DNA of 64,000 bases from Brevibacterium sp. CBA3109 (lineage in GTDB: Bacteria; Actinomycetota; Actinomycetes; Actinomycetales; Brevibacteriaceae): NCBI RefSeq assembly GCF_040256645.1, contig NZ_CP158281.1, forward strand, positions 434,001 through 498,000, given 5' to 3'. The notes under the pieces were generated by a model that did no database searches, had not been told where the DNA came from, and saw only the letters and a list, made by a program, of their open reading frames with translations. The position numbers and the translations under genes were made by a program. Of the stretch, positions 8,118 through 16,741 are shown in pieces (the stretch's first letter is position 1; every line of letters begins with the position of its first letter).

Positions 8118-9500
8118 ATGTCCACGTACGTAACAGCTAACCCAGCAACCGGCCAGATCGAGCGCGAGTTCACTGAACTGACCGATGCCGAGGTTCCACA
8201 GGTCCTCTCCCGATCAACCGAGGCGTTCGCCTCGTGGCGGACAACACCGGTTGCGGAGCGCGCGAAGTTGTTGACACGCATCGCTGATGCCTATGACGCA
8301 CGGAAGGACGAGCTCGCGACGTTGATCTCCACTGAGATGGGCAAACCGCTGGCTGAAGCCCAAGGCGAGGCCGCCCTGGCCGGGGCAATCTATCGCTGGT
8401 ATGGAGAGCACGGACCGGACCTGCTCGCCCCGGAGGTTCTCGATCCGCAAGGCTCTGACGAATCGCTCGTTGAGACTGCACCCGTTGGCCCCCTCGTCGG
8501 GGTAATGCCGTGGAACTTCCCCTACTATCAGGTGGCTCGGTTCGCCGGCCCGAACCTGATGGCCGGAAACACCATCATTTTGAAGCACGCTTCGATTTGC
8601 GCGGCCTCTGCTCAGGTCATGGCCGAAATCGTTCATGAGGCCGGTATCCCTGAGGACGCCTATATCAACGTGTTTGCGACTAACGACCAGATCGCGGACA
8701 TGATTGCCGACCCTCGCGTGCAGGGTATTTCTCTGACCGGCAGTGAGCGTGCCGGGGCGTCCGTCGCCGAGACTGCCGGAAAGAACCTGAAGAAGGCCGT
8801 CCTGGAGCTCGGTGGTTCGGATGCACTGATTGTCCTTGATGACGGCGATATTGAGACAACCGCTAAGATCGCTGCGACAGCCCGAATGTCGAACACCGGG
8901 CAGGCATGCAATTCTCCCAAGCGCATGATCGTCCCGTCCGATCACGTCGATGACTTTGTCGCCACGATCGTGCGGGAATTCGATGCCGCGCAGGTGGGAG
9001 ATCCCACCGACCCGTCCACGACGGTGGGCCCGCTGTCCTCGGTCACGGCCCGCGACAACGTTGTGGCACAAGTCCAACGCGCGGTCGAGCAAGGCGCCAC
9101 GCTGCATACCGGAGGTGACGCGATCGCCGGGGACGGCGCTTTCATGCGTCCGGCCGTTTTGAGCGGTGTCACCAAGGACATGGACGCATACGCCGAGGAG
9201 ATCTTCGGTCCCGTTGCGGTTGTGTACGGCGTCGACTCGACCGATGACGCGGTCACACTCGCCAACGATGTGAGCTTCGGCCTGTCCGGTTCGGTCTGGG
9301 GCACGGACATCACGCATGCCCAGCAGATTGCCGACCGACTCGAGGTCGGAATGGCCTACGTCAACGAGCACGGCACGACGCTTCCCGGGTTGCCCTTCGG
9401 TGGCGTGAAGCGATCCGGATTCGGACGCGAACTCGGCCGCTGGGGAATGGGAGAATTCGTCAACACCCGGTTGCGTCGAACCTCGGCAACCAAGAAGTAA
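8118..9500 (+). CDS. NAD(P)-dependent aldehyde dehydrogenase, succinate-semialdehyde dehydrogenase type
   Basis: A 460-residue ALDH superfamily enzyme oxidising an aldehyde to a carboxylate. PWNFP at 131-135, cofactor loop SLTGSERAG (~205-213), general base Glu230 in LELGGSD and catalytic Cys264 in GQACNSPKRMIV are present, as is EEIFGPV in the C-terminal half. The family resembles GabD/SAD-type succinate-semialdehyde dehydrogenases, but substrate specificity cannot be set from sequence alone. It is preceded by GGAAAGGA and followed by a strong hairpin terminator, so it is monocistronic. The divergent OhrR-like gene is the likely regulator. Confidence 0.9.
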   Translation: MSTYVTANPATGQIEREFTELTDAEVPQVLSRSTEAFASWRTTPVAERAKLLTRIADAYDARKDELATLISTEMGKPLAEAQGEAALAGAIYRWYGEHGPDLLAPEVLDPQGSDESLVETAPVGPLVGVMPWNFPYYQVARFAGPNLMAGNTIILKHASICAASAQVMAEIVHEAGIPEDAYINVFATNDQIADMIADPRVQGISLTGSERAGASVAETAGKNLKKAVLELGGSDALIVLDDGDIETTAKIAATARMSNTGQACNSPKRMIVPSDHVDDFVATIVREFDAAQVGDPTDPSTTVGPLSSVTARDNVVAQVQRAVEQGATLHTGGDAIAGDGAFMRPAVLSGVTKDMDAYAEEIFGPVAVVYGVDSTDDAVTLANDVSFGLSGSVWGTDITHAQQIADRLEVGMAYVNEHGTTLPGLPFGGVKRSGFGRELGRWGMGEFVNTRLRRTSATKK

Positions 9501-9508
9501 ATAGCAGG

Positions 9509-9545
9509 TGCGGTGCGGGCCCCGGATTCCGGAGCCCGCACCGCA
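9509..9545 (+). terminator. Terminator after the aldehyde dehydrogenase
   Basis: Perfect 12-base arms TGCGGTGCGGGC (9509-9520) and GCCCGCACCGCA (9534-9545) around a 13-base loop, followed by GTTCTGTCT, nine bases downstream of the stop codon. Confidence 0.85.
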
Positions 9546-9777
9546 GTTCTGTCTGGGGTGCGTTCGCCAGGCCGGGCTGATCGGTCCGGGGCAGAGTCTC
9601 GGAACTGGCTTCAGGTGTCTGGGGGCCGTGTTGTGCGGCGGTGTGCGCGGGTCAAGTTCTTGAGACACTTCGTCATGCAGCGATCGGGTTTCATAGAGGC
9701 TGCTTTTCTTGGTTTCTCAAGCAGCGGATGGCTTGGCGGCACCGTGGTTGATCCATGCGGAGCACAAACTATTTGAC

Positions 9778-10197
9778 ATGCCCACGGTCACTGCTGCGAC
9801 ACTCCCCGCCCGGCACCGCGACCGTACCCGGGTACACGCACCCGAACCCCGGCAGCTGGGCAAGGCCTCTCAGGTCCACGAGCGGGGAATCGAGCTTACC
9901 GTCACCGTCGCGGTGGAGCTGCCGCCGAACAGTCTTGACGCCCGTGACTTGGTGGCCGCCGACGGGGAGCTGATCATCACGGTTGCGGGCTCAGGCCCGG
10001 GCATCGACACGGATGAGATCGACGCGATCTTCCACCTCGGCGCCTCTGCGAAAGCGGCTCCGGCAGGTTCCGGCGGTCGCGGGTTCTGGCGGGTGCTTGC
10101 ACGCCAGGCCGTGACAAGTCTCGGCGGGGATCTCGACGTCGAATCCGACGGGGGAGCGATCTTCACGGTGACATTGCCGTTGACCGAATTGGCAGCG
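9778..10197 (+). pseudogene. CitA/DctS-type sensor kinase remnant (copy 2)
   Basis: Short pieces of a sensor kinase are joined in frame: RDRTRVHAPEPRQLGKAS (sensor domain), QVHERGIELTVTVAVELP with NSLDARDLV (dimerisation/ATPase entry), then ADGELIITVAGSGPG (ATP lid) and DGGAIFTVTLPLTE (last strands). Compared with copy 1 (4500-5688), the membrane helix, most of the sensor domain, the phosphoacceptor His box and the N-box (GNLLDNAF) are deleted. It cannot be a kinase. The frame stays open into the response regulator, so one continuous polypeptide of 373 residues could be produced from ATG 9778, although no ribosome binding site is seen there. Confidence 0.8.
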
Positions 10198-10899
10198 ATG
10201 GTCAGTGAACGCGAACTGCGGGTGCTCATTGTTGAAGACGATCCGATGACTGCCGAAGCCCACGCGGACTTCGTGCGCAGAGTGCCCGGATTCTTAGTCG
10301 CCGGGACTTGCCTGTCCGGCCACGATGCTCTCGAGAAATTCGAGTCGCTCGGAGCTGCTGAGGATCCGATGGACATCGTTCTGCTGGACATGTACCTCAC
10401 CGATTCGCACGGCATCGATGTGGCCAAGCGGATGAACGCCAAGGGGTATGGCGCCGGCATCATCGCGATCACCGCCGTGCGCCACCTCCAGGTCATCCGT
10501 TCGGCGATCTCGGGTGGGGTGACGCAGTATCTGATCAAACCGTTCACCTTCGCCATCTTCCGCGAGAAGCTGGAGAACCAGCGAGACTGCCGCCTTAACC
10601 AGGGCAGGGGAGGGGCATTGGCGACGCAGGCCACCGTCGACAATGCACTCAGCGCCCTGCGGTCGGTCTCGTCGGGACGGTTGCCCAAGGGGCTGATCGA
10701 GGAGACTCTCACAGCGATCTCTGGTGTTGTGCGGGACGCTGGTTCTACGGTGTCCGCGACCGAGGTCGCAACGGCATTGGCTCTCTCACGTGTGACGGTG
10801 CGCCGGCACCTGGAGCATCTGGTCAAGATCAAGCAGGCGGTCAAGCAGCCCCGACACGGTACACCGGGCCGGCCTGAGTATGAGTATCGGTGGGTGTGA
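10198..10899 (+). CDS. CitB/DctR-type response regulator (copy 2, intact)
   Basis: A 233-residue two-domain regulator. The receiver domain has the acidic pocket (VEDDP, 12-16), phosphoacceptor Asp64 in LLDMYLTDSHG, and Lys114 in YLIKPF; the C-terminal part has a helix-turn-helix near 180-205 (ATALALSRVTVRRHLEHL) and ends with RHGTPGRPEYEYRWV. The family controls citrate and C4-dicarboxylate uptake genes. ATG 10198 corresponds to the normal start but has only a weak GGCAG upstream, and the frame is continuous with the kinase remnant before it. Without a working cognate kinase it may be inactive, phosphorylated by another kinase, or no longer under selection. Confidence 0.75.
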   Translation: MVSERELRVLIVEDDPMTAEAHADFVRRVPGFLVAGTCLSGHDALEKFESLGAAEDPMDIVLLDMYLTDSHGIDVAKRMNAKGYGAGIIAITAVRHLQVIRSAISGGVTQYLIKPFTFAIFREKLENQRDCRLNQGRGGALATQATVDNALSALRSVSSGRLPKGLIEETLTAISGVVRDAGSTVSATEVATALALSRVTVRRHLEHLVKIKQAVKQPRHGTPGRPEYEYRWV

Positions 10900-11035
10900 G
10901 GGGGAGCCTGTGTCCGAACGTGGCCTGAGATGAAGGCGCGTAGTCCTGGGAAGCATAATTGTCGTACGACCCCTGGACCCAAGTGGGCTGAAGCAGATGT
11001 TGACGACGACTCGGTCTCCCGAATCTGTCAAAACC

Positions 11036-11051
11036 GTACCGAAAATGGTAC
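11036..11051. promoter_or_regulatory. Inverted repeat at the AbiE promoter
   Basis: GTACC-gaaaat-GGTAC, 30 bases before the AbiEi ATG and just upstream of the Shine-Dalgarno AAGGAGAG. AbiEi-type antitoxins are known to repress their own promoters by binding inverted repeats, so this is a reasonable autoregulatory site. Confidence 0.45.
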
Positions 11052-11080
11052 AGTTCTGACATAAGGAGAGGGGCGGGATC

Positions 11081-11620
11081 ATGGGCTACCGACACGATCT
11101 GTGGGAGGTCGCTGCAGAACGGCACGGTGTCGTCACGATCACCGAGGCTGAGGATGCAGGAGTTCCCGCTGTGGAGGTGCGCAAGCTTGCCCATCGCGGC
11201 GCATTGCAGGCTTATGGCAAGGGCGTGTACGTCCACCGTAGTGTGCCCACGACAGAGCTGACCGAGCCGGCGGCGGCGGCGGCGCTGGCCGGTGACGGGG
11301 CATTCCTTGAGCGGGAGACCGTGCTCGATCTGCTGGATCTGGGACAGTTCAATCCGCACCGCATCCGGGTGGCGACCCGTCGCCGAGTGCGCAGGACCCT
11401 TCCCGAGTGGGTCGACCTCGAGACGCGGGTGGATGTCCCCGACGAGGACCTGACGCATTACGAAGGCATCCCCACGACCACTGTTCGTCGCGCTCTCGTC
11501 GACGTGCGTGACAGGATGCCACCGGAGCGGTGGAAAACGCTGGTCGAACAGGCACGTCAGCGCGAGATGATCGACAACCACGACGTCGCGAATCTGACAG
11601 GTCAACAGGGCGCTGCATGA
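11081..11620 (+). CDS. AbiEi-type antitoxin/transcriptional regulator
   Basis: A 179-residue antitoxin of the AbiE (type IV) toxin-antitoxin class. The N-terminus has the winged helix seen in these proteins (DLWEVAAERHGVVTITEAED, residues 5-25, with recognition helix VPAVEVRKLAHRGAL and wing YGKGVYVH); the C-terminal part (TTVRRALVDVRDRMPPE) belongs to the antitoxin domain. AAGGAGAG lies upstream of ATG 11081. It overlaps the toxin start by four bases (ATGA), the usual AbiEi-AbiEii arrangement. The reading frame is intact although the toxin downstream is broken. Confidence 0.85.
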   Translation: MGYRHDLWEVAAERHGVVTITEAEDAGVPAVEVRKLAHRGALQAYGKGVYVHRSVPTTELTEPAAAAALAGDGAFLERETVLDLLDLGQFNPHRIRVATRRRVRRTLPEWVDLETRVDVPDEDLTHYEGIPTTTVRRALVDVRDRMPPERWKTLVEQARQREMIDNHDVANLTGQQGAA

Positions 11621-12538
11621 ACATCGCGACACCACCTCTGAACTTTGCGCAGTTGAACACCCGGGTGGAAGGGGTTGCTCGAGACCTTCGGGTGCCTTCG
11701 ATTCGTGTGCGTAGAATGCTCTGCACGCTCATCGTGTCCCAAATGCTGCCTGAGGCCGTCGCCATCAAGGGCGGCATGGGCGTGAAGCTCCGAATGGGGG
11801 AGAGTGGAACACGAGCCACAGCCGACCTTGATGTCTCCACGCTGCGGCGGGGTGAGTAGTTTGAAGAGGCGTTCCGGGCAGGTCTGGCACCGGGCTGGGG
11901 CACGGTGCCCGCGACCAAGGGCGCACGCAAAAAAGGACCCTGACGCGCCGGATCGCGTGGCGTTTACTGCGGACTTGAAGCCTCGGCCGCTGCACGACCC
12001 GGGGCTTGCTCAGCCCCAGTACGTGATGCACCCCTACCGGGTCACATTGTCATTTCTCGGTAGGGAATGGGGCGGTCTCGATGTGGAGGAGGTATCCGAT
12101 CCTGAGATCGAGTCGCATGCTCATACCCGTCGCCAGATAGTTGGCGAGCTCATTGAGCTGAGTGATCGATTTGGCTTCGGAGCGCTGCAGCCAGTGGAGC
12201 TGATCGACCTGGAGTACCAGATTGCGCAGAAGATCCACGTCTTGACGGACCCCGACTCCTCTCGTGCCCATGACCTGGTGGATCTGCAGCTGCTGTGGGC
12301 CGCTGATCCTGAGCTGGACTCTGTGCGAGAGTTCTGTGTGCGCACATTCGACTTCCGTCGCGCACAGAAGTGGCCTCCCCTGCAGATGCGCCCGATGGAC
12401 GGCTGGGAGCCCGCATATCAACTTTCCCGCGAAGAGACAGAGATTGATGGTGACTCACTGGTGCTGGCAGATATAGATTCGGCACGAGCGTGGTTCAAGC
12501 AGATAGTCACGTCCATCAATTCAGCTGCAACGACGTGA
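11617..12538 (+). pseudogene. AbiEii nucleotidyltransferase toxin, broken
   Basis: AbiEii toxins are nucleotidyltransferase-fold proteins of roughly 280-300 residues. The start (MNIATPPLNFAQLNTRVEGV), the KGGMGVKLR and TADLDVS segments (nucleotidyltransferase G.. and D.D region) are in one frame up to a TAG at 11857-11859; reading through gives FEEAFRAGLAPGWG in the same frame. A second lesion lies in or near the A6 run at 11929-11934, after which the domain continues one frame over (AFTADLKPRP to LEYQIAQKIHVLTD, HDLVDLQLL and on to 12538). The latter carries the conserved lysine/DLVDL region of the family. One nonsense and one frameshift therefore disable the toxin. Confidence 0.85.
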
Positions 12539-12601
12539 AAGCACGACTACGGTCGGCGCGTGTCAGCGTGCCTTCCGGTATTGCTGCCTTCGCGCCTGAA
12601 A

Positions 12602-14137
12602 TCAAGTCCCCTGCGTGTACATGGCCACGATCTCGCGCTTGAGGATCTTGCCGCTCGGGCCTTTGGGCAGCTCTTCGACGAATTCGATGATCCGCGGAAT
12701 CTTGTAGGAGGCCAGGCTCTCCCGGGTGTACCTCTCCACCTCGGCGGCGTCGAGGTGTGCGCCGGGTGACAGGGCGATGACAGCGGTCACCTGCTGTCCG
12801 TACTTCTCATCCGGGGTTCCGACCACGCTGGCCTGGGCGACTCCCGGAATCTCGTAGAGAACCTCTTCGACTTCGCGTGGGTAGACGTTGTATCCGCCGT
12901 GAATGATGAGGTCCTTGATCCGGTCGACGATGAAGAGGTACCCGTCATCATCCAATCTGCCGAGATCTCCTGTGCGGAACCAACCCTCGGCATCGAGCAC
13001 CTCGGCGGTGGCTTCCGGTTTCTTCCAATAGCCGAGCATGACTGCGGGACCGCGCAACACGACCTCACCCACTTCGCCGGCCGGGAGTGAGGCACCTGCA
13101 GGATCGATGATCTTCACCTCGAAGCCGGGGGCGGTTACGCCCACACTGCCGACCTTCCTCGTCCCGAACAGCGGATTGAATGTTCCCAGTCCGGAGGTCT
13201 CCGTGAGCCCGTACCCTTCGGTAAGGGGAGCATCAAGTCGTGATTCGACCTTCCTGATGACCTCCCCTGCTATCGACGCGCCGCCTGAACTCACGAGGCG
13301 AAGATTCGGCGCCTGGCCATTCGGTGCGTTCGTGAGCACGGACATCCACATGGTCGGCACCCCGGAGATGATGGTCACTGCATCTTCGGCGAGAGCTGAG
13401 ACGAAGGCCTGCGGATCCCACCGCGGGAAGAGGGTGAGGGGCACACCAGCGGCCAAAGCAGGCAGGGACATGGCGGCAAGGCCGAACACGTGGAACAGGG
13501 GGAGACCGGTCGCGGACCGATCATCCGGGCTGATCCTGATCATCTCCCTGACAATGTCCGTGGCAGAGACGAAATTGCCCAGCGACAGCATCGCGCCCTT
13601 CGGCTTTCCTGTCGTTCCAGACGTGTAGAGGAGTGCGGCGAGATCGTTCCACTCAAAATCGGCACGATCAAAGCCGATGGCACCGTCGGGCCCTGCCTTG
13701 ACGACTGGCCCCTCATTGCCGACAAGCGGCAGCGCTTCGAAGCCGACCTCGTTTCCGGCGGCAGCGGCCTTTGCCGCGTCAGCCACAGCGGGGTGGGCCA
13801 CGAGCAGGCGAGCTCCTGAGTCATTGAGAATGTAGTCGAGCTCTCTGGTCGTCGACAGCGGATTGACCGCGACGACCGCCAACCCGGCGGCATGCGCGCC
13901 GAACAATTCGATGAGGAACTCGGGGCAGGAGGGGCAGATGAGGACGGTGCGATCGCCCGGGGCCAGTCCTGCCGCTCGGTACCGGTCGCGTGCCGCCCCG
14001 ATTTCGCCGAGGAAGCGTACGTGCGAGAGCGTGACCCGGGCAGGTCCAGGAGGTGTGCGAACGGCAACCGAATCGGGGATCGTCTCCGCCCAGGGGACAA
14101 GCAGATCAATGATTGAAGTGCGGTCGGTCGCGGCCAT
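12602..14137 (-). CDS. Acyl-CoA ligase (class I adenylate-forming)
   Basis: A 511-residue enzyme activating a carboxylic acid to its CoA thioester with ATP. P-loop YTSGTTGKPKG (171-181), GYGLTETSG, GWFRTGDLGR, the hinge DRIKDLIIHGGYN and the catalytic lysine in GPSGKILKREI are all present. Start at 14137 is set by AAAAGGAG eight bases upstream; an earlier in-frame ATG at 14173 overlaps the palindromic operator at 14152. It is divergent from the SDR at 14234 and probably supplies the acyl-CoA for the cluster that follows. The substrate is unknown; within the hypothesised 4-hydroxyacid route it would play the LvaE role. Confidence 0.9.
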   Translation of the reverse strand: MAATDRTSIIDLLVPWAETIPDSVAVRTPPGPARVTLSHVRFLGEIGAARDRYRAAGLAPGDRTVLICPSCPEFLIELFGAHAAGLAVVAVNPLSTTRELDYILNDSGARLLVAHPAVADAAKAAAAGNEVGFEALPLVGNEGPVVKAGPDGAIGFDRADFEWNDLAALLYTSGTTGKPKGAMLSLGNFVSATDIVREMIRISPDDRSATGLPLFHVFGLAAMSLPALAAGVPLTLFPRWDPQAFVSALAEDAVTIISGVPTMWMSVLTNAPNGQAPNLRLVSSGGASIAGEVIRKVESRLDAPLTEGYGLTETSGLGTFNPLFGTRKVGSVGVTAPGFEVKIIDPAGASLPAGEVGEVVLRGPAVMLGYWKKPEATAEVLDAEGWFRTGDLGRLDDDGYLFIVDRIKDLIIHGGYNVYPREVEEVLYEIPGVAQASVVGTPDEKYGQQVTAVIALSPGAHLDAAEVERYTRESLASYKIPRIIEFVEELPKGPSGKILKREIVAMYTQGT

Positions 14138-14151
14138 GAGACTCCTTTTAC

Positions 14152-14173
14152 TTGAAACTGAGTGCGGGTTCAA
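14152..14173. promoter_or_regulatory. 22-bp palindromic operator, site A
   Basis: Matches TTGAA-N2-TGA-N2-TCA-N2-TTCAA except that the third block is GCG. It lies between the divergent ligase and SDR genes. The same element occurs at 16149-16170 and 16742-16763. Confidence 0.6.
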
Positions 14174-14233
14174 CTATAGATGGGTGTGGCCCCGCACACA
14201 ATGAGGTGAGGGCGATTCGTGGAGAGGGAGACG

Positions 14234-15028
14234 ATGGAACTCAAGGGACGGAATGCAGTAGTCACCGGTGCGGCCGGAGGGATCGGTGCCGCAGTCGCAG
14301 CGGCCCTGCGCGAGCGCGGGGCGCGCGTGCTCCTCGCCGACCTCGCCGAGGAGGTGAGTGATACTGCGGCACAGCTGGGCCAACCGCACTGGAGAGGGGA
14401 CGTCTCCTCTGCGGACGGCGTGGCCGAGCTGGTGGACACCGCCGAGCGTGAACTGGGCCAGGTTGACCTCTACTTCGCCAACGCCGGGATCACCGGCGTC
14501 ACCGGGCTGGGAGGTGAAAGTGACTGGGACCGGATCATCGACGTCAATCTGCGTGCCCACATCCGCGCAGCCGAACGCCTGGTACCGAAGTGGCAGGCTC
14601 GTGGAGAAGGATATTTCGTCGCCACCGCCTCGGCGGCGGGACTGCTCACACAGATCGGATCGGCCGGGTACTCGGTGACCAAGCACGCCGCCCTCGCCTT
14701 CGCGGAATGGCTGTCCGTGACCTATGGCGATGATGGACTGCGCGTGTCAGTGCTCGCCCCCATGGGAGTGAACACGAAGATTCTGTGGGGAGACGGTTCC
14801 GAAGCGGCCACCGGGACAGCCCTGACGGGACAGCGCGCAGTCGCCGAAGCAGGCAATGTCCTCGAGCCGGCCGAGGTCGCCACGACCGTGATGGCCGCGA
14901 TCGAAGCAGAGACCTTCCTCATCCTGCCCCACCCCGAAGTCCTCGACATGTATCGCATGAAGGGATCCGACTACGACCGCTGGATCCGCGGAATGCGCCG
15001 CTACCAAGCCAAGCTGAGGCAGGGGTGA
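14234..15028 (+). CDS. Short-chain dehydrogenase/reductase
   Basis: A 264-residue classical SDR. The NAD(P)-binding TGAAGGIG (11-18), NAG (83-85) and catalytic Tyr146/Lys150 (YSVTK) are present. Start 14234 follows GAGAGGGAG; an upstream in-frame GTG adds five residues. It is divergent from the acyl-CoA ligase with a shared palindromic operator between them. Its likely job is oxidoreduction of a hydroxy/keto acyl intermediate; direction and substrate are not set by the sequence. Confidence 0.88.
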   Translation: MELKGRNAVVTGAAGGIGAAVAAALRERGARVLLADLAEEVSDTAAQLGQPHWRGDVSSADGVAELVDTAERELGQVDLYFANAGITGVTGLGGESDWDRIIDVNLRAHIRAAERLVPKWQARGEGYFVATASAAGLLTQIGSAGYSVTKHAALAFAEWLSVTYGDDGLRVSVLAPMGVNTKILWGDGSEAATGTALTGQRAVAEAGNVLEPAEVATTVMAAIEAETFLILPHPEVLDMYRMKGSDYDRWIRGMRRYQAKLRQG

Positions 15029-15097
15029 ACCTGCCTCAGCGTCGCCGCGCCTGAGATCAGCGGTGGTATCTGGTGCCGTGTGCGCCTGGCGTGGGTC

Positions 15098-16057
15098 CTA
15101 CTCGAAGTAGCGGCGCGGATTCTTCACCAGCATTGTGTCGATATCGTCTTCGCTGACACCACGTTTCAGCAGCGTCGGGATGACGTCGTCTGGGATGTGA
15201 CGGTAGTGCCAGTTGGGCTGGATTTCCGTCTTCTCCTCCTGCGAGAGGTAGTCGATGTAGCACGAGGCGTCATGGGCCAGCGTGATCTTCTCGGCGTAGC
15301 CGCGGCGGACGAGTTCGACGATCGTGTCGATGCGCTGCTGTGTCGGCAGATAGACGTCGAGACCGAAGCGATCCATACCCAGAAACGAGCCGTTGTCAGC
15401 GACCTTCATCAGATAGTCGAGGTCCGTCGAATCGCCCGAGTGCCCGATGACCACCTTGCTCAGATCCGCGCCTTCTTCCTTGAGTACCCGCTGCGCGACG
15501 AGCCCCGACTCTGTGTGCGGATTGGTGTGAACGGTGATCGGCGCGCCCGTCTGCGCGCTGGCCTGCCCGACCGCGCGCATTGCCCGCTCCACTCCGGTGG
15601 TCAGACCCGGTTCCTCAATGGCGCATTTGAGGAATGCTGCCTTGACCCCGGTGCCCGCGATTCCGTCGACGATGTCGCTGACGAACAGGCCGACGAGGGG
15701 CTCGGGCTCATCGATGAGGAGACCGGGTCCGCGAATGTCGAACCGGTGCGGTAGGTCGGTGTAGGTGTAGAGGCCGGTGGCTACGACGATGTTGAGGTCG
15801 GTCTGCTCCGCGACCTTCGCCACGCGCGGAATGTAGCGGCCAAGGCCCACGACTGTGGGGTCGAAGATCGTGTCGATTCCAGCATCCTTGAGGTCGTTGA
15901 GCTTTGCCACGGCATCGGCGATCTTCGCCTCTTCATCCCAGGTTGAGTCATAGTTCTGCCGCATCTCCTCGCTGAGAACGAATATGTGTTCATGGACAAG
16001 GGTCTTGCCGAAATTGCTGCTGTCGATGGTGCCGGTGACTGTCTGCACTTCTGCCAT
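15098..16057 (-). CDS. Phosphotriesterase-family metal-dependent hydrolase (possible lactonase)
   Basis: A 319-residue TIM-barrel amidohydrolase of the PTE family. Metal ligands are visible in order: VHEH (HxH near residue 20), the carbamylated lysine in GVKAAFLKCAIE, HTNPH, GHSGDS and the Asp in LAHDAS. Many PTE-family members outside organophosphate degraders are lactonases, opening gamma- or delta-lactones to hydroxyacids. ATG 16057 has AAAGGAG upstream. It is divergent from the MaoC gene with palindrome C between. In this cluster a lactone-opening role would fit the acyl-CoA ligase and kinase/dehydrogenase genes. Confidence 0.85.
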   Translation of the reverse strand: MAEVQTVTGTIDSSNFGKTLVHEHIFVLSEEMRQNYDSTWDEEAKIADAVAKLNDLKDAGIDTIFDPTVVGLGRYIPRVAKVAEQTDLNIVVATGLYTYTDLPHRFDIRGPGLLIDEPEPLVGLFVSDIVDGIAGTGVKAAFLKCAIEEPGLTTGVERAMRAVGQASAQTGAPITVHTNPHTESGLVAQRVLKEEGADLSKVVIGHSGDSTDLDYLMKVADNGSFLGMDRFGLDVYLPTQQRIDTIVELVRRGYAEKITLAHDASCYIDYLSQEEKTEIQPNWHYRHIPDDVIPTLLKRGVSEDDIDTMLVKNPRRYFE

Positions 16058-16148
16058 GCGTGCTGCTCCTTTGCATACGTAGCTCGGCCGTGTGGTGGGC
16101 ACTGGCGCCACTTGAAGTGATGGTGCTCACACGGTTAGCCTTACGTTA

Positions 16149-16170
16149 TCGAATATGAAGTCAATTTCAA
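16149..16170. promoter_or_regulatory. 22-bp palindromic operator, site C
   Basis: Fits TTGAA-N2-TGA-N2-TCA-N2-TTCAA with one change (TCGAA in the first block). Located in the divergent promoter of the PTE-like hydrolase and the MaoC gene; followed by GTATGG like the other sites. Confidence 0.6.
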
Positions 16171-16236
16171 GTATGGCTTCGGATTCCTTCATTCTGCGCT
16201 CGCCTGCACTGCGCTGCGCCAACCGAAAGGCAGACA

Positions 16237-16716
16237 ATGACAAGCCCTATTCGCCCCACTTCGATCTCTGACCTAGAGGCACTCGTCGGCCAGGAGCTTG
16301 GCCCGACCGGCTGGCACATGTTGGTTCAGGACGACATCAACGCTTTCGCCGACCTGACGAATGATCATCAGTGGATCCACGTCGACGAGGAGCGGGCGGC
16401 GACGGGGCCGTTCGCGGGAACGATCGGCCACGGCCTGTTCACCCTCTCCCTGGGTCCGGCATTCATGGAGGAGCTGATGGCCTTCGACGGCTTCGCGCAC
16501 AGCCTCAACTACGGGTACGGGAAGGTGCGCTTCCCGAATCCTCGCCCCGTGGGCTCGCGGGTTCGTATGCGCGCCACGGTCACCGAGGTGGAGCGGCGTA
16601 AGACCGGTTCCGCTCAGATCACGACGACTCAAGTATTTGAGGCCGAGGGGATCGAGAAGCCGGTCTGCGTTGCCGAGTCGATCGGGTTCTTCACCGAGCA
16701 CGGCGCCGAGGTCTGA
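16237..16716 (+). CDS. MaoC family (R)-enoyl-CoA hydratase
   Basis: A 159-residue single hot-dog fold protein. DDINAFADLTNDHQWIHVDE (~32-51) and FAGTIGHGLFTLSL (~58-71) carry the catalytic Asp/His pair of the hydratase-2 motif. It hydrates a trans-2-enoyl-CoA to the (R)-3-hydroxyacyl-CoA, or the reverse. It lies upstream of an SDR, an oxidoreductase, an acyl-CoA dehydrogenase and a kinase, with palindromic operators on both sides. Confidence 0.88.
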   Translation: MTSPIRPTSISDLEALVGQELGPTGWHMLVQDDINAFADLTNDHQWIHVDEERAATGPFAGTIGHGLFTLSLGPAFMEELMAFDGFAHSLNYGYGKVRFPNPRPVGSRVRMRATVTEVERRKTGSAQITTTQVFEAEGIEKPVCVAESIGFFTEHGAEV

Positions 16717-16741
16717 GCGTCGCGGTAGTGAAGCCACAGTA

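Noticed and set aside
8214..9668. 484-codon open frame on the minus strand
   Set aside because: Lies antisense to the aldehyde dehydrogenase, whose motifs and terminator are clear; the long antisense frame is a by-product of high-GC codon usage.
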